A stretch of 64,000 nucleotides of DNA from JAPPHA01 sp963662815. Lineage in GTDB: Bacteria; Pseudomonadota; Alphaproteobacteria; Rhodobacterales; Rhodobacteraceae. The notes under the pieces are model-generated. The model was not told the origin of the DNA, did no database searches, and worked only from the letters and a program-made list of their open reading frames with translations. Numbering within the stretch: position 1 is the stretch's first letter; each line of letters begins with the position of its first letter. The position numbers and the translations under genes were made by a program. Location of the stretch: contig CAXXWA010000029.1 in NCBI GenBank assembly GCA_963662815.2, positions 248,001-312,000 of the forward strand. The letters are read 5' to 3'. Positions 41,997-49,885 of this stretch are shown here, one piece after another.

Positions 41997-43039
41997 CCAC
42001 TTCTCTTCGGCGCCGCGCTGGAAACGGAGAGACTCAGCTCCCGCAGACGGACGCGTTGAGCGTCGAGGAACATGGCCGCCAGAATGATGGCGCCCTGGAT
42101 GACCTTCACCCAGAACACCGAGACGTGCATGAGGTTCAGACCGCGATCTATGGTCGACAGCAGCAGGACGCCGCCAAGAGCGCCCAGCATCGTTCCGCGG
42201 CCGCCTTGCAGACTAACCCCCCCGATCACCGCGCCTGCAAACACGGTGAAGATAAAACCCTCGCCGAGATTGGCTTGAATGGAGACAACCCTTCCCGCCA
42301 GCATCCAACCCGCAAGGGCGGCCAGCAAACCGCTGATCATGTAGACTTGCCGTATTCGACGCTCGACATTGATGCCCAGCGCATCAGCAGCCTTTCTGTT
42401 GCCCCCTATCGCATAGAGTTCGCGGCCGAACTTTTGGTGTTGCAAGACAAAGTGGCCAATCACGAATACGAGCGCCGTGGCAATGACCGCCACAGTTATC
42501 GTTCCGATCCCGGGAATAGAGAATGCCTTCTTGTGACCCAACCAATAGAATACATCCGCATTCGGATTTCCGAAGCCGTTGACCGGAGCTCCTTCGGAAA
42601 ACGCCAGCATAAGCCCCCTGACAATCAGAAGAACGGCAAGGGTCACAATGAAATTGTGCATCCGCCCCAGGGTTATGAGGCATCCAATGCCATATCCGAT
42701 AGCCGCGCCTGTCGCGAGCACTGCAGCAATCGAAAGAAACGGGTTGAGGAATATCCCCCCGCCGAACGTTGGCGCGCCGGCGGGAACGATCAACCAGAGA
42801 CCCATCAGCGCGGAGAGGCCCAAGGTCGACTCAGTCGACAGATCGAAGTTGCCGCTTATCAGCACGAAAGTTTGACCAACAACGAGAATTCCCAGAACGG
42901 CGGCGGCGGTCAAGATGTTCGAAATATTGCGCTCCGTGAGAAAATGCTCTGACTGAAATACGAAGAATGTGAATACCACGACAAGGATGATCCAGATCAT
43001 ATTGTCGATCAAAGACAACATGGTTTTGTCAGAAGGCAT
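41993..43039 (-). CDS. Sugar ABC transporter permease (RbsC/FrcC type, CUT2)
   Basis: A 348-residue inner-membrane permease with about ten hydrophobic segments. Family features include GQTFVLISGNFDLSTEST near residue 60, GRMHNFIVTLAVLLIVRGL, and the EAA-like loop GGNRKAADALGINVERRI. Only one permease gene is present, as in CUT2 systems that work as homodimers. It overlaps the GntR gene start by 4 bases and lies 60 bases after the ATPase gene. Confidence 0.93.
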   Translation of the reverse strand: MPSDKTMLSLIDNMIWIILVVVFTFFVFQSEHFLTERNISNILTAAAVLGILVVGQTFVLISGNFDLSTESTLGLSALMGLWLIVPAGAPTFGGGIFLNPFLSIAAVLATGAAIGYGIGCLITLGRMHNFIVTLAVLLIVRGLMLAFSEGAPVNGFGNPNADVFYWLGHKKAFSIPGIGTITVAVIATALVFVIGHFVLQHQKFGRELYAIGGNRKAADALGINVERRIRQVYMISGLLAALAGWMLAGRVVSIQANLGEGFIFTVFAGAVIGGVSLQGGRGTMLGALGGVLLLSTIDRGLNLMHVSVFWVKVIQGAIILAAMFLDAQRVRLRELSLSVSSAAPKRSG

Positions 43040-43099
43040 TCATGCGCTCCAATACATCGGCCGCAAACACGGGCGGCAAGTCCTGCTCGATTCAGTCAT

Positions 43100-43840
43100 T
43101 CAAGCGTCCTCAAGAGATCCCGTGATCAAACCGGTGACCTCTTCTGGGTTAGTTTTCCCGATCGGTTTGTCTGCAATCTTCCTTCCGCGCCGCAACACCG
43201 TGACGCGATCGCATACCTCAAATACGTCACCCATCCGATGACTGACCAAAATCACCGCGTGACCGGTATCTCGCAGCTGTCCGATTCTTGCCAGCACTTC
43301 CGCGACCTGCCGTACTGAAATCGCCGCCGTGGGTTCGTCGAGCAATACGAGCTTGGGATTGGAGAGACGTGTTCGCGCCAACGCCACGGCCTGTCGTTGG
43401 CCACCTGACATCAACTCGACCAGATCTCTCGGCCGGGTTTCAGATCTTAGTTCACTGAACAGCTCGGCGGTACGCTCAGTCATGGCCGCGTGCTTGAGCC
43501 TCGAAAAGAGTCCGAACCCGGATTGAACTTCCCGCCCAAGAAAGACGTTGGCCGCCGCGCTCAGGTTGTCGCACAGAGCGAGATCTTGGTAGACGATTTC
43601 AATGCCAACCTTTCTCGCTTGCAGCGGATTGGCAAACTCGGCCCTTTCGCCACCAAACAATACTTCCCCTGAGGACGGTTGCAGATTGCCTGCGATAATC
43701 TTCACAAGCGTTGACTTGCCCGCGCCGTTGTCGCCCATCAGGCCAACGGCCTCGCCGGCCTCGATGCTGAAGTCGACACCTTGCAGCGCATTGATCGCCC
43801 CAAAGTTCTTTACGATGCCCTTCAACTGCAGAAGACTCAT
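43100..43840 (-). CDS. Sugar ABC transporter ATP-binding protein, single-domain (FrcA-like)
   Basis: A 246-residue ATPase with Walker A GDNGAGKSTLVK, Q-loop YQDLALC, signature LMSGGQRQAVALAR, Walker B LVLLDEPTAAI and switch His in LVSHRM. It has one nucleotide-binding domain, unlike RbsA-type proteins with two. Single-domain CUT2 ATPases are known, for example FrcA of rhizobia. The start at 43840 is the first Met with family similarity. Confidence 0.92.
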   Translation of the reverse strand: MSLLQLKGIVKNFGAINALQGVDFSIEAGEAVGLMGDNGAGKSTLVKIIAGNLQPSSGEVLFGGERAEFANPLQARKVGIEIVYQDLALCDNLSAAANVFLGREVQSGFGLFSRLKHAAMTERTAELFSELRSETRPRDLVELMSGGQRQAVALARTRLSNPKLVLLDEPTAAISVRQVAEVLARIGQLRDTGHAVILVSHRMGDVFEVCDRVTVLRRGRKIADKPIGKTNPEEVTGLITGSLEDA

Positions 43841-43974
43841 GCTTCTACACGCCCCGTGCTGTTCGTTCCTATTCGTGGGGGCGCCATGGCTATCGTCAAT
43901 CTTCCGGATCTCGCGAGATCCCGCAATAGCCTGCGCTCCGTGGTTCGAAATGCCCTTGTGGTCCGGCAATGTCT

Positions 43975-44002
43975 GGGGAGCACGTTGTCGCTCGCGCTCC
44001 CC
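43975..44002 (-). promoter_or_regulatory. Stem-loop between the binding-protein and ATPase genes
   Basis: Perfect 7-base arms GGGGAGC and GCTCCCC separated by 14 bases, 34 bases beyond the binding-protein stop and within a 196-base non-coding spacer. No U-run follows on the minus strand, so it is less likely a full terminator. Such hairpins after binding-protein genes often stabilise the upstream mRNA or attenuate the downstream genes, giving more binding protein than ATPase or permease. Confidence 0.5.
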
Positions 44003-44036
44003 AAACCTTGGTCTTTCACCTGCCCGGCAAGGCCGG

Positions 44037-45056
44037 TTACTGATTTCCCCAGAGACCAGGAACATCTACGTTGTCGCGGGTGATGGAGGTAGTGCTCAGG
44101 TAGAGCACCATTCCGATTTCGGTCATTTCCAGACGACCCGGAGACCAAAGCGCGCCTTCCTGTTCCACCTCGCCCGGCTCAATGGCCTCGCCGTTGAACC
44201 TCTTCTCCATGAAGTCAGCGACCAGCGTGCCAAAGTCAGGAATTGGCTGCCCTGACGTCTGATCGGTGGCGCCGGCACGGATCAAATCCAGGTTGTCACT
44301 GCAGCCATCGATTCCTCCGATGAAGATATGACCATCTTCGCCTGCGGGGACGAACTGTCCGATTTCCTTCAGGGTTTGCACGGTTCCGGCCGCATATACG
44401 CAGTCGGAGTGCATGTAGATGCCATCGATCGGCTGGGCGGACGCGACGTCGCGGACGATTTCGACACCTTTGGCCGCGTCCCAGTCGCCCGGTTTGATTA
44501 TCAGTTCGATGTCGGGATGCTGGTTGATCACGTCATCAAAGCCTGCGCCTCTCAGTTGGGCCACGTTCTGCGCAAGATTGCCCGTAATCTCCAGAACGGT
44601 ACCCTTCGGCGCGCCATATTTCCCGGTCAGGTGGGCGACCATTGCCTCGCCGGCCTGCTTTCCGCCAAGATAGTTGTCCGACAGAACCACCATATCGATC
44701 TCGCAGCCCGCAGGTGCGCGGTCGATTGTGTAAAACGGGATACCGGCCTCCTTGGCAGCCGCGACCGCAACGCAGATGCCAGCACTGTCGTCTGGTACTG
44801 CAACAATAGCGGCCACGCCTTGCGTAATGAAATCGTTGACGTCGTTGATCTGCTTTTGAGCATCTCCGCCTGACGTTACGGAAATCACTTTCCAGCCACG
44901 CTGCTCCGCACCGACAACGAACCCTCCTTGAATCTGGGCCTGCGCCCCGTCCAACGAAGGCGCCGCATAGCCGATGATCGTCTCGGCCTGAGCCGATGAC
45001 GCGCCGCCAATCGCAAACCCGAGCAGACATACAAAAAGATTCAAACTCGATCGCAT
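44037..45056 (-). CDS. Sugar ABC transporter substrate-binding protein (RbsB/FrcB-like)
   Basis: A 339-residue periplasmic binding protein of the type I sugar-binding fold. It has an N-terminal signal peptide ending near AQA (residue 24). The mature part has the alternating beta-alpha pattern, with GDAQKQINDVNDFITQGVAA and VPDDSAGICVAVAAAKEAGI, as in ribose and fructose binding proteins. The ATG at 45056 is preceded by AAGGAGG. It is the first gene of the minus-strand operon. The ligand is not predictable from sequence. Confidence 0.92.
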   Translation of the reverse strand: MRSSLNLFVCLLGFAIGGASSAQAETIIGYAAPSLDGAQAQIQGGFVVGAEQRGWKVISVTSGGDAQKQINDVNDFITQGVAAIVAVPDDSAGICVAVAAAKEAGIPFYTIDRAPAGCEIDMVVLSDNYLGGKQAGEAMVAHLTGKYGAPKGTVLEITGNLAQNVAQLRGAGFDDVINQHPDIELIIKPGDWDAAKGVEIVRDVASAQPIDGIYMHSDCVYAAGTVQTLKEIGQFVPAGEDGHIFIGGIDGCSDNLDLIRAGATDQTSGQPIPDFGTLVADFMEKRFNGEAIEPGEVEQEGALWSPGRLEMTEIGMVLYLSTTSITRDNVDVPGLWGNQ

Positions 45057-45116
45057 TCTTCATTCCTCCTTACGTGTCTCGATTGATGGCGCATCCCTGT
45101 GCGCCAATCACGGAGG

Positions 45117-45145
45117 ATAGAAGTGAACTTGCAGTGGTCTGTCAA
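45117..45145 (-). promoter_or_regulatory. Promoter of the ABC importer operon
   Basis: On the minus strand TTGACA (45145-45140) is followed by a 17-base spacer and the -10-like TTCTAT (45122-45117). The predicted start, near 45110, leaves about 50 bases of leader before the binding-protein ATG. The -35 is a perfect match; the -10 matches only three of six positions. Confidence 0.55.
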
Positions 45146-45147
45146 CA

Positions 45148-45165
45148 TGATTAGCTATATAATCA
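45148..45165. promoter_or_regulatory. Inverted-repeat operator candidate in the divergent control region
   Basis: TGATTAGCTATATAATCA has perfect 6-base arms around a 6-base spacer. It lies in an unusually AT-rich segment between the importer operon and the Gfo/Idh gene, just upstream of the importer -35 box. It is the natural candidate binding site for the GntR/FCD regulator of the locus. TATAAT at 45158-45163 could at the same time serve as a -10 box for the plus-strand gene, so binding there could control both directions. Confidence 0.5.
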
Positions 45166-45192
45166 TACAATCTATCAAATGCGGATCAATCC

Positions 45193-46215
45193 ATGACTCG
45201 TATCGGGCTAGTCGGCTGCGGATTCTACGCTCAGAATCATCTGAACGCATGGTCCGATCTGAAGGGGATGGGGGCAGAACTTGTCGCCGTGTGCGACATG
45301 GATTCGGAGAAGGCCGAAGCGGCGGGGAAGAAGTTCGGAGTTCCGTACTATACGGACGTTGACCAGATGCTGGATGCTGGCGGCATCGAACTGCTGGATA
45401 TCGTGACCCGGATGGACAGCCACCGGTTCCTCTCTGCCAAGGCTGCTGAGCGGAAGATCGCCACGATCCTTCAGAAGCCGCTCGCTCCCAGCATCGATGA
45501 GGCAATTGCGATTGTCGAAAACGCTGAGCGGCAAGGGGTTTGGCTTGCGGTGCACGAGAATTTTCGGTTCGGGACGGGAATGCGCCGCATCAAGGCGGTG
45601 ATCGAGTCGGACGCCATCGGCGAACCGAACTGGGCCCGGATCAGCTTTCGCACCGGCTATGACGTTTATCGAGGTCAGCCCTATCTCGCGCAGGTAGATC
45701 GGCTGGCGATTCTCGATTCCGGCATCCATGTGCTGGATCTGGCGCGTTTCTTTCTCGGCGAAGTTGAGCGCATCTCTTGCGAGACACAGCGGCGAAATCC
45801 ATCTGTCAAGGCCGAAGACACCGCCACCATGACGTTGAGGCATGTTTCCGGTGCGGTTTCGGTCGTTGAGGCAACCTATGAGTCGCGACGCATGCCCGAT
45901 CCGTTTCCCGAGACACTAGTAGAGATCGAGGCATCGCGAGGTGCCGTGGTTCTCGCGCACGGCCAGACCATGACTGTGACATCGGACGGCAAGGCGCAGA
46001 GCGAGTACGTTGGTTCACCACTGCTGCCATGGACAAGCGATCCGTGGCATGTGTCGCAGGAGGCGGTCCTCCACACGAACGCCCATATGCTCGAAGCATT
46101 CCGCTCCGGATCGGAGGCGGCGACATCCGGGGCCGACAACCTGAAGACCTTTGCACTGGTTGAAGCGGCCTACCTCGCCGCACGGACACATCGCTCGGTG
46201 CGACCCGAAAGATGA
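45193..46215 (+). CDS. Gfo/Idh/MocA family oxidoreductase
   Basis: A 340-residue NAD(P)-dependent sugar or inositol dehydrogenase-like enzyme. It has the N-terminal Rossmann motif GLVGCGFYAQNHLNAW, the catalytic-Lys region LQKPLAPSIDEA (usual form EKPLA), and a C-terminal beta-sheet domain with LDSGIHVLDLARFFLG, which carries the expected His. It is divergent from the importer operon and shares its control region, so it probably oxidises the imported sugar or a derivative. A decayed SDR gene follows. Confidence 0.9.
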   Translation: MTRIGLVGCGFYAQNHLNAWSDLKGMGAELVAVCDMDSEKAEAAGKKFGVPYYTDVDQMLDAGGIELLDIVTRMDSHRFLSAKAAERKIATILQKPLAPSIDEAIAIVENAERQGVWLAVHENFRFGTGMRRIKAVIESDAIGEPNWARISFRTGYDVYRGQPYLAQVDRLAILDSGIHVLDLARFFLGEVERISCETQRRNPSVKAEDTATMTLRHVSGAVSVVEATYESRRMPDPFPETLVEIEASRGAVVLAHGQTMTVTSDGKAQSEYVGSPLLPWTSDPWHVSQEAVLHTNAHMLEAFRSGSEAATSGADNLKTFALVEAAYLAARTHRSVRPER

Positions 46216-46250
46216 CGATCCGCCAAAAGGGAACAATCGGGCGCCAGGAC

Positions 46251-46660
46251 ATGGCTCGAAACCTGTTCGATCTTGGCGGCAGAACGGCGCTGGCGACGGG
46301 CTCGTCGCGCGTCATGGACCCTTGGGATAGCGCAAGGCCTGGTAGACGCTGGCGCGCCGGTCGTCCTCAAGACGCACCATCGAAGACGGTCTCACGAACA
46401 CCGCCGGCCAGTTCCGGCACGGCGGCCACAAGGTTCCGACTACGCGTATTGACGTTACCGATGAGCTGGCAGAGTCGACGTCGTTCGATACTCTGGAGCG
46501 CGATGACGTCCATATCGATCGGTTTCCTTGCGAACGGTGCTGGCTTGAAACCTTTGCCAGCAACTTGTTGAGTTCCAGACATCGGATTGGCGGCGTGTTC
46601 TCGACATCAACCTAGCGGCGGCCGTCGTCACAGGGAGGGAGGCGGCAAACTCCACTCCGC
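46251..46660 (+). pseudogene. Short-chain dehydrogenase (gluconate 5-dehydrogenase-like), frameshifted remnant
   Basis: The start MARNLFDLGGRTALATGSSR matches the N-terminus and cofactor loop of SDRs. The frame then breaks, AQGLVDAGAPVVL appears in another frame, and WRRVLDINLAAAVVTGREAA, the helix-4 region, appears further on. Several stops and frameshifts separate the pieces, and the YxxxK active site and C-terminus are not found. It was probably the second gene of the plus-strand transcript with the Gfo/Idh enzyme. Confidence 0.7.
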
Positions 46661-46970
46661 ATGGCCCGGCGGCGGCTTGGCAAAGGCCGGCATCGTCAGC
46701 CCGGCCTCGCCGTCGCCTTCAATGACGCGCTTCTTCCGGTTCACCTGAACATTGCGTTCCAGTCACTCCATCACGCATGTTCGCGTACCCGCTCCACTGT
46801 CGCGGCCACGATCTCGACAACTGAGCGTGCCCAGAGAAACTGACCGGTTCCGGGCGTTTTTGCGCTGACTATTTGGATTCCTGAACTCTACGGGACGCAC
46901 GGTTTTGCTGAAGTCGCACGGAACAGGAATGGCGCGATCGCGCCGCGGACGATCCGCAATCACGTCGGAC
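46661..46970. other. Gene-free stretch between the SDR remnant and trmN6
   Basis: About 310 bases with no recognisable coding motif. It may contain the rest of the decayed SDR beyond recognition. It marks the right border of the accessory region before core genes resume. Confidence 0.4.
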
Positions 46971-47726
46971 CTACATTTCGATGGCGGCTCCGTCGCGCAG
47001 GATCCGGCTCGCCTCGATGGTGTGCGAGTCCCTGTCGCCGGCATGCTCCCTCCCCTCGTGGACGATCAAGGGCGAGAGCAGTCGGTCGGGCGTTCTCGCA
47101 CCCTTTCTGCAGCGCACTAGGATCCGTCCTGCGGGCTTGCCGGCGCGGGAACTGATCGGCAGCACGCGCATGTCCCCGGCACGGGCGGCCAGTGCCGAAG
47201 CCACTGCGCCCAACCGTTCTGCCCTGTGAATCAGCGTCAGGCAACCGCCCTGCCTCAGGCGACGGAATCCCGCATCAAGCCAGGCCGTCAGCGCCATGCT
47301 TTCGCCTGTCGCAGAGTCCTTTCCCGGATCCCGCGGCGCGGTGCCGGACCCGGCTTCGAAATATGGCGGGTTGGTGATGACATGATCGAAACTTTGGCAG
47401 GTCAGCGCCGGCGGCATGCTCGCCACATCGCCAGTGACCACCTCCAGTCCGATTCCGTTCAGGACGGCGTTTTCCCTCGCCAGTTCCGCAAGCCGCGGCT
47501 GCAGCTCAATGGCCGTCAGGGCAAGGCCGGGCACCCGCCATCCCAGGCAGAGGCTCGCTACGCCTGCGCCGCCTCCGAGATCGAGAACCGTCTGGCCGGA
47601 CCGGGCCGGAACGGCGGAGGCAAGGAACACTGGATCCGCGGACGCCCGGTAACCGCGAACCGGCTGGCGGATGCTGAGCCTGCCGTCAAGAAAGGCATCC
47701 GTGGACGTGCCGATGTCCAGCGTCAT
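46971..47726 (-). CDS. tRNA1(Val) (adenine-37-N6)-methyltransferase-like protein (TrmN6/YfiC family)
   Basis: A 251-residue SAM-dependent methyltransferase. Motif I is VLDLGGGAGVASLCLG and the catalytic motif IV is ITNPPYFEAG, as in N6-adenine methyltransferases. The pre-SAM region SIRQPVRGYRASADPVFLAS is typical of the family, which modifies A37 of tRNA1-Val in E. coli. The specificity here is inferred. It is translationally coupled to the preceding DUF2007 gene by a 4-base overlap. Confidence 0.88.
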   Translation of the reverse strand: MTLDIGTSTDAFLDGRLSIRQPVRGYRASADPVFLASAVPARSGQTVLDLGGGAGVASLCLGWRVPGLALTAIELQPRLAELARENAVLNGIGLEVVTGDVASMPPALTCQSFDHVITNPPYFEAGSGTAPRDPGKDSATGESMALTAWLDAGFRRLRQGGCLTLIHRAERLGAVASALAARAGDMRVLPISSRAGKPAGRILVRCRKGARTPDRLLSPLIVHEGREHAGDRDSHTIEASRILRDGAAIEM

Positions 47727-47941
47727 GATTCGCCGAGGTCGACGTCATTGTCTGCGAGGATCGCCCGCGCCAGGAAATAGTCCCGATCACTCACCATGAT
47801 GCGGCGAGGCATGATTCCGATCGATCCTTCCAGAACGCTCATGTGGACGTCAATTGCAAAGCATTCTATACCCTCTGCGGACAGAAGCGCCTTTGAAAAG
47901 GCAATGGTCGTCGGATCGTTGGTGCGCAAGAGTTCTCTCAT
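47723..47941 (-). CDS. DUF2007 domain-containing small protein
   Basis: A 72-residue protein with the DUF2007 pattern: RELLRTNDPTTIAFSKALLS, GIECFAIDVHMSVLEGSIG and a terminal PRRIMVSDRDYFLARAIL. The domain resembles a small signal-transducer or PII-like fold, but its role is unknown. The ATG at 47941 is the first with family similarity. The DUF2007-trmN6 pair divergent from a polyprenyl synthase gene is recurrent in alphaproteobacteria. Confidence 0.85.
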   Translation of the reverse strand: MRELLRTNDPTTIAFSKALLSAEGIECFAIDVHMSVLEGSIGIMPRRIMVSDRDYFLARAILADNDVDLGES

Positions 47942-48016
47942 GGCAGCCAAATAATGGCCGGACGAGGGTCTTGTCGAGACTGCAGGTAATGCCCGAGAGA
48001 CAGGAAATCGACATAA

Positions 48017-49009
48017 ATGCCGACGCCGACGAATCCCCTGGACAGGCTGAACGAAATTCTCGCCGATGACATCGCGGCAGTTACCGCCATTCTGCACGAA
48101 CGCACGGAGTCCGAAAACGCGCCCCGCGTGAAGGAGGTTGCGACCCACATCATCGGCGCGGGGGGCAAGCGCCTCAGGCCGCTTCTCACTCTCGCCGCGG
48201 CGAGAATGTGCGGTCACCGGGGAGAGCAGCATGTCGCGCTCGCGGCTACCGTAGAATTCATACACACGGCTACGCTTCTCCACGACGATGTCGTGGACGA
48301 GAGCCAGCGACGGCGCGGCAGACCCACCGCAAACCTGCTCTGGGACAACAAGTCCTCGGTCCTTGTCGGAGACTATCTGTTTTCCCGCTCGTTCCAGTTG
48401 ATGGTCGAGTCCGGTTCCCTGCGGATTCTCGGCATTCTCGCCGACGCCGCAGCAACCATAGCCGAAGGCGAAGTCCTCCAGCTCACCGCGTCCCGGAGTC
48501 TCGCGACCGACGAAACCACCTACCTGAAGGTGATAAAGGGCAAGACCGCTGCGCTCTTCTCCGCCGCCGCCGAGGTCGGCGCCGTAGCCGCGGGCGCTCC
48601 GGAAGTCGTCGTCCAGGCGCTGCGCTGCTTCGGCGATGCGTTCGGCACGTGCTTTCAGATCACGGACGACATACTGGACTACAGCGGCTCGCCCGAGACG
48701 TTCAGAAAGGATCGGGGGGACGACTTCAGGGACTGCAAGATCACGCTCCCCGTCATCAAGGCGGTTGCGTGCAGCGACAGCAAGGAACTGGCATTCTGGC
48801 GCAAGGTCATAGAAGCCGGCGAACAGGAGGAAGGCGATTTCGAATCCGCAGTCGGCTTCCTGGACCGCCACCGGGCGCTCGAAAAGTCGCGCGCCGATGC
48901 GCTCCGGTGGTCCGGGACGGCAAGGTCCGCACTCGAATCGCTTCCGGAAAACGAGATTCGAGACCTCCTCATCGAGTTGTCAGACCAGACCGTCTCGAGA
49001 ATCGCCTAG
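48017..49009 (+). CDS. ispB: Polyprenyl diphosphate synthase (octaprenyl/decaprenyl type)
   Basis: Makes the long isoprenoid side chain of ubiquinone. The 330-residue protein has the first aspartate-rich motif in LLHDDVVDESQRRRGRP and the second in QITDDILDYSG. It also carries GGKRLRPLLTLAAARMCG and the KGKTAALFSAA segment. Chain length (C40 or C50) cannot be read from sequence with certainty. Its 3' end overlaps the convergent ispE gene by 30 bases. Confidence 0.93.
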   Translation: MPTPTNPLDRLNEILADDIAAVTAILHERTESENAPRVKEVATHIIGAGGKRLRPLLTLAAARMCGHRGEQHVALAATVEFIHTATLLHDDVVDESQRRRGRPTANLLWDNKSSVLVGDYLFSRSFQLMVESGSLRILGILADAAATIAEGEVLQLTASRSLATDETTYLKVIKGKTAALFSAAAEVGAVAAGAPEVVVQALRCFGDAFGTCFQITDDILDYSGSPETFRKDRGDDFRDCKITLPVIKAVACSDSKELAFWRKVIEAGEQEEGDFESAVGFLDRHRALEKSRADALRWSGTARSALESLPENEIRDLLIELSDQTVSRIA

Positions 49010-49885
49010 GTTCGCGGAGGCGGCAGCTCCCGCCCGCCGCCCGATCACGGTCGACGCGACCCACCAATCCGGTCGGAACCTCCGAACCCTGTCCGCCGCA
49101 GACCGCGCCGCCGACGAGCTTGCGAAGACGCCGAAACACGTTGCGCCGGATCCGGTCATGCGGGCAATTCCCGCGCCGGTTGCGGCCAGCGCCTGGCGAA
49201 CTTCGGCGACTTCCGGCGCGATCCCCCGGGCCGCGGGCTCGAGATCGTTCCTCTGGCCGCCAAGCCAGGCGACAGCCTCCGCGAGATCAAGACTTCGACC
49301 GGGAATCGCGCTGATCCCGCCTTCCGGATCGATGTCCGCCATCTTTCCGAACACTTCCGCCGTCGATAGCGACCGACCGGGGTTGACCAGAACCGCGGGC
49401 ATCTCCGGGAGGCATCGCAGCGACTCGATCCGCTCGCCCACTCCTCTCATCCGTGCCGGTTCGCACCGGATGCAGACCGGCACGTCAGCTCCGAGCCGGA
49501 GCGCTTCTTCAGGGGCGGGAAGCGGCACCTTCCACATCCGCGACAATCCGCGTATCGCAGCCGCAGCATCCGCGGACCCGCCCCCCATGCCCGACGCCAC
49601 GGGAAGCTTCTTCTCGAGCGCGATTTCGGCGCCGCGAGTCCCGCAGAGCCATTCGGCGGCGCGGACAACGATGTTTTCATCCGGAGGAACCTGCGCCGCA
49701 AACGCTCCGGACACATGGAGGCGAATCTCCGGCGCAGGCGAAAACGTCAGGTTGTCGCCGATGCCTGCAAACGCAACCAGGCTGTCGAGAAGGTGCAGGC
49801 CGTCCGGCCGCCGTCCGACGACGTGCAGGGACAGGTTGATCTTTGCGGGCGCACGCTCACTGGCCGCCCTCTCCCGATGCGCCAC
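48980..49885 (-). CDS. ispE: 4-diphosphocytidyl-2-C-methyl-D-erythritol kinase
   Basis: GHMP kinase of the non-mevalonate isoprenoid pathway. The 301-residue protein has the N-terminal APAKINLSLHVVGRRPDGLH motif, the ATP-binding LPVASGMGGGSADAAAAI loop and the C-terminal MTGSGATCFGVF motif. I chose the GTG at 49885, which follows GGAGGAGG, so the gene overlaps the upstream TPR gene by 29 bases. It converges on ispB, another isoprenoid gene, with a 30-base overlap. Confidence 0.94.
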   Translation of the reverse strand: MAHRERAASERAPAKINLSLHVVGRRPDGLHLLDSLVAFAGIGDNLTFSPAPEIRLHVSGAFAAQVPPDENIVVRAAEWLCGTRGAEIALEKKLPVASGMGGGSADAAAAIRGLSRMWKVPLPAPEEALRLGADVPVCIRCEPARMRGVGERIESLRCLPEMPAVLVNPGRSLSTAEVFGKMADIDPEGGISAIPGRSLDLAEAVAWLGGQRNDLEPAARGIAPEVAEVRQALAATGAGIARMTGSGATCFGVFASSSAARSAADRVRRFRPDWWVASTVIGRRAGAAASANLGDSRDGLV

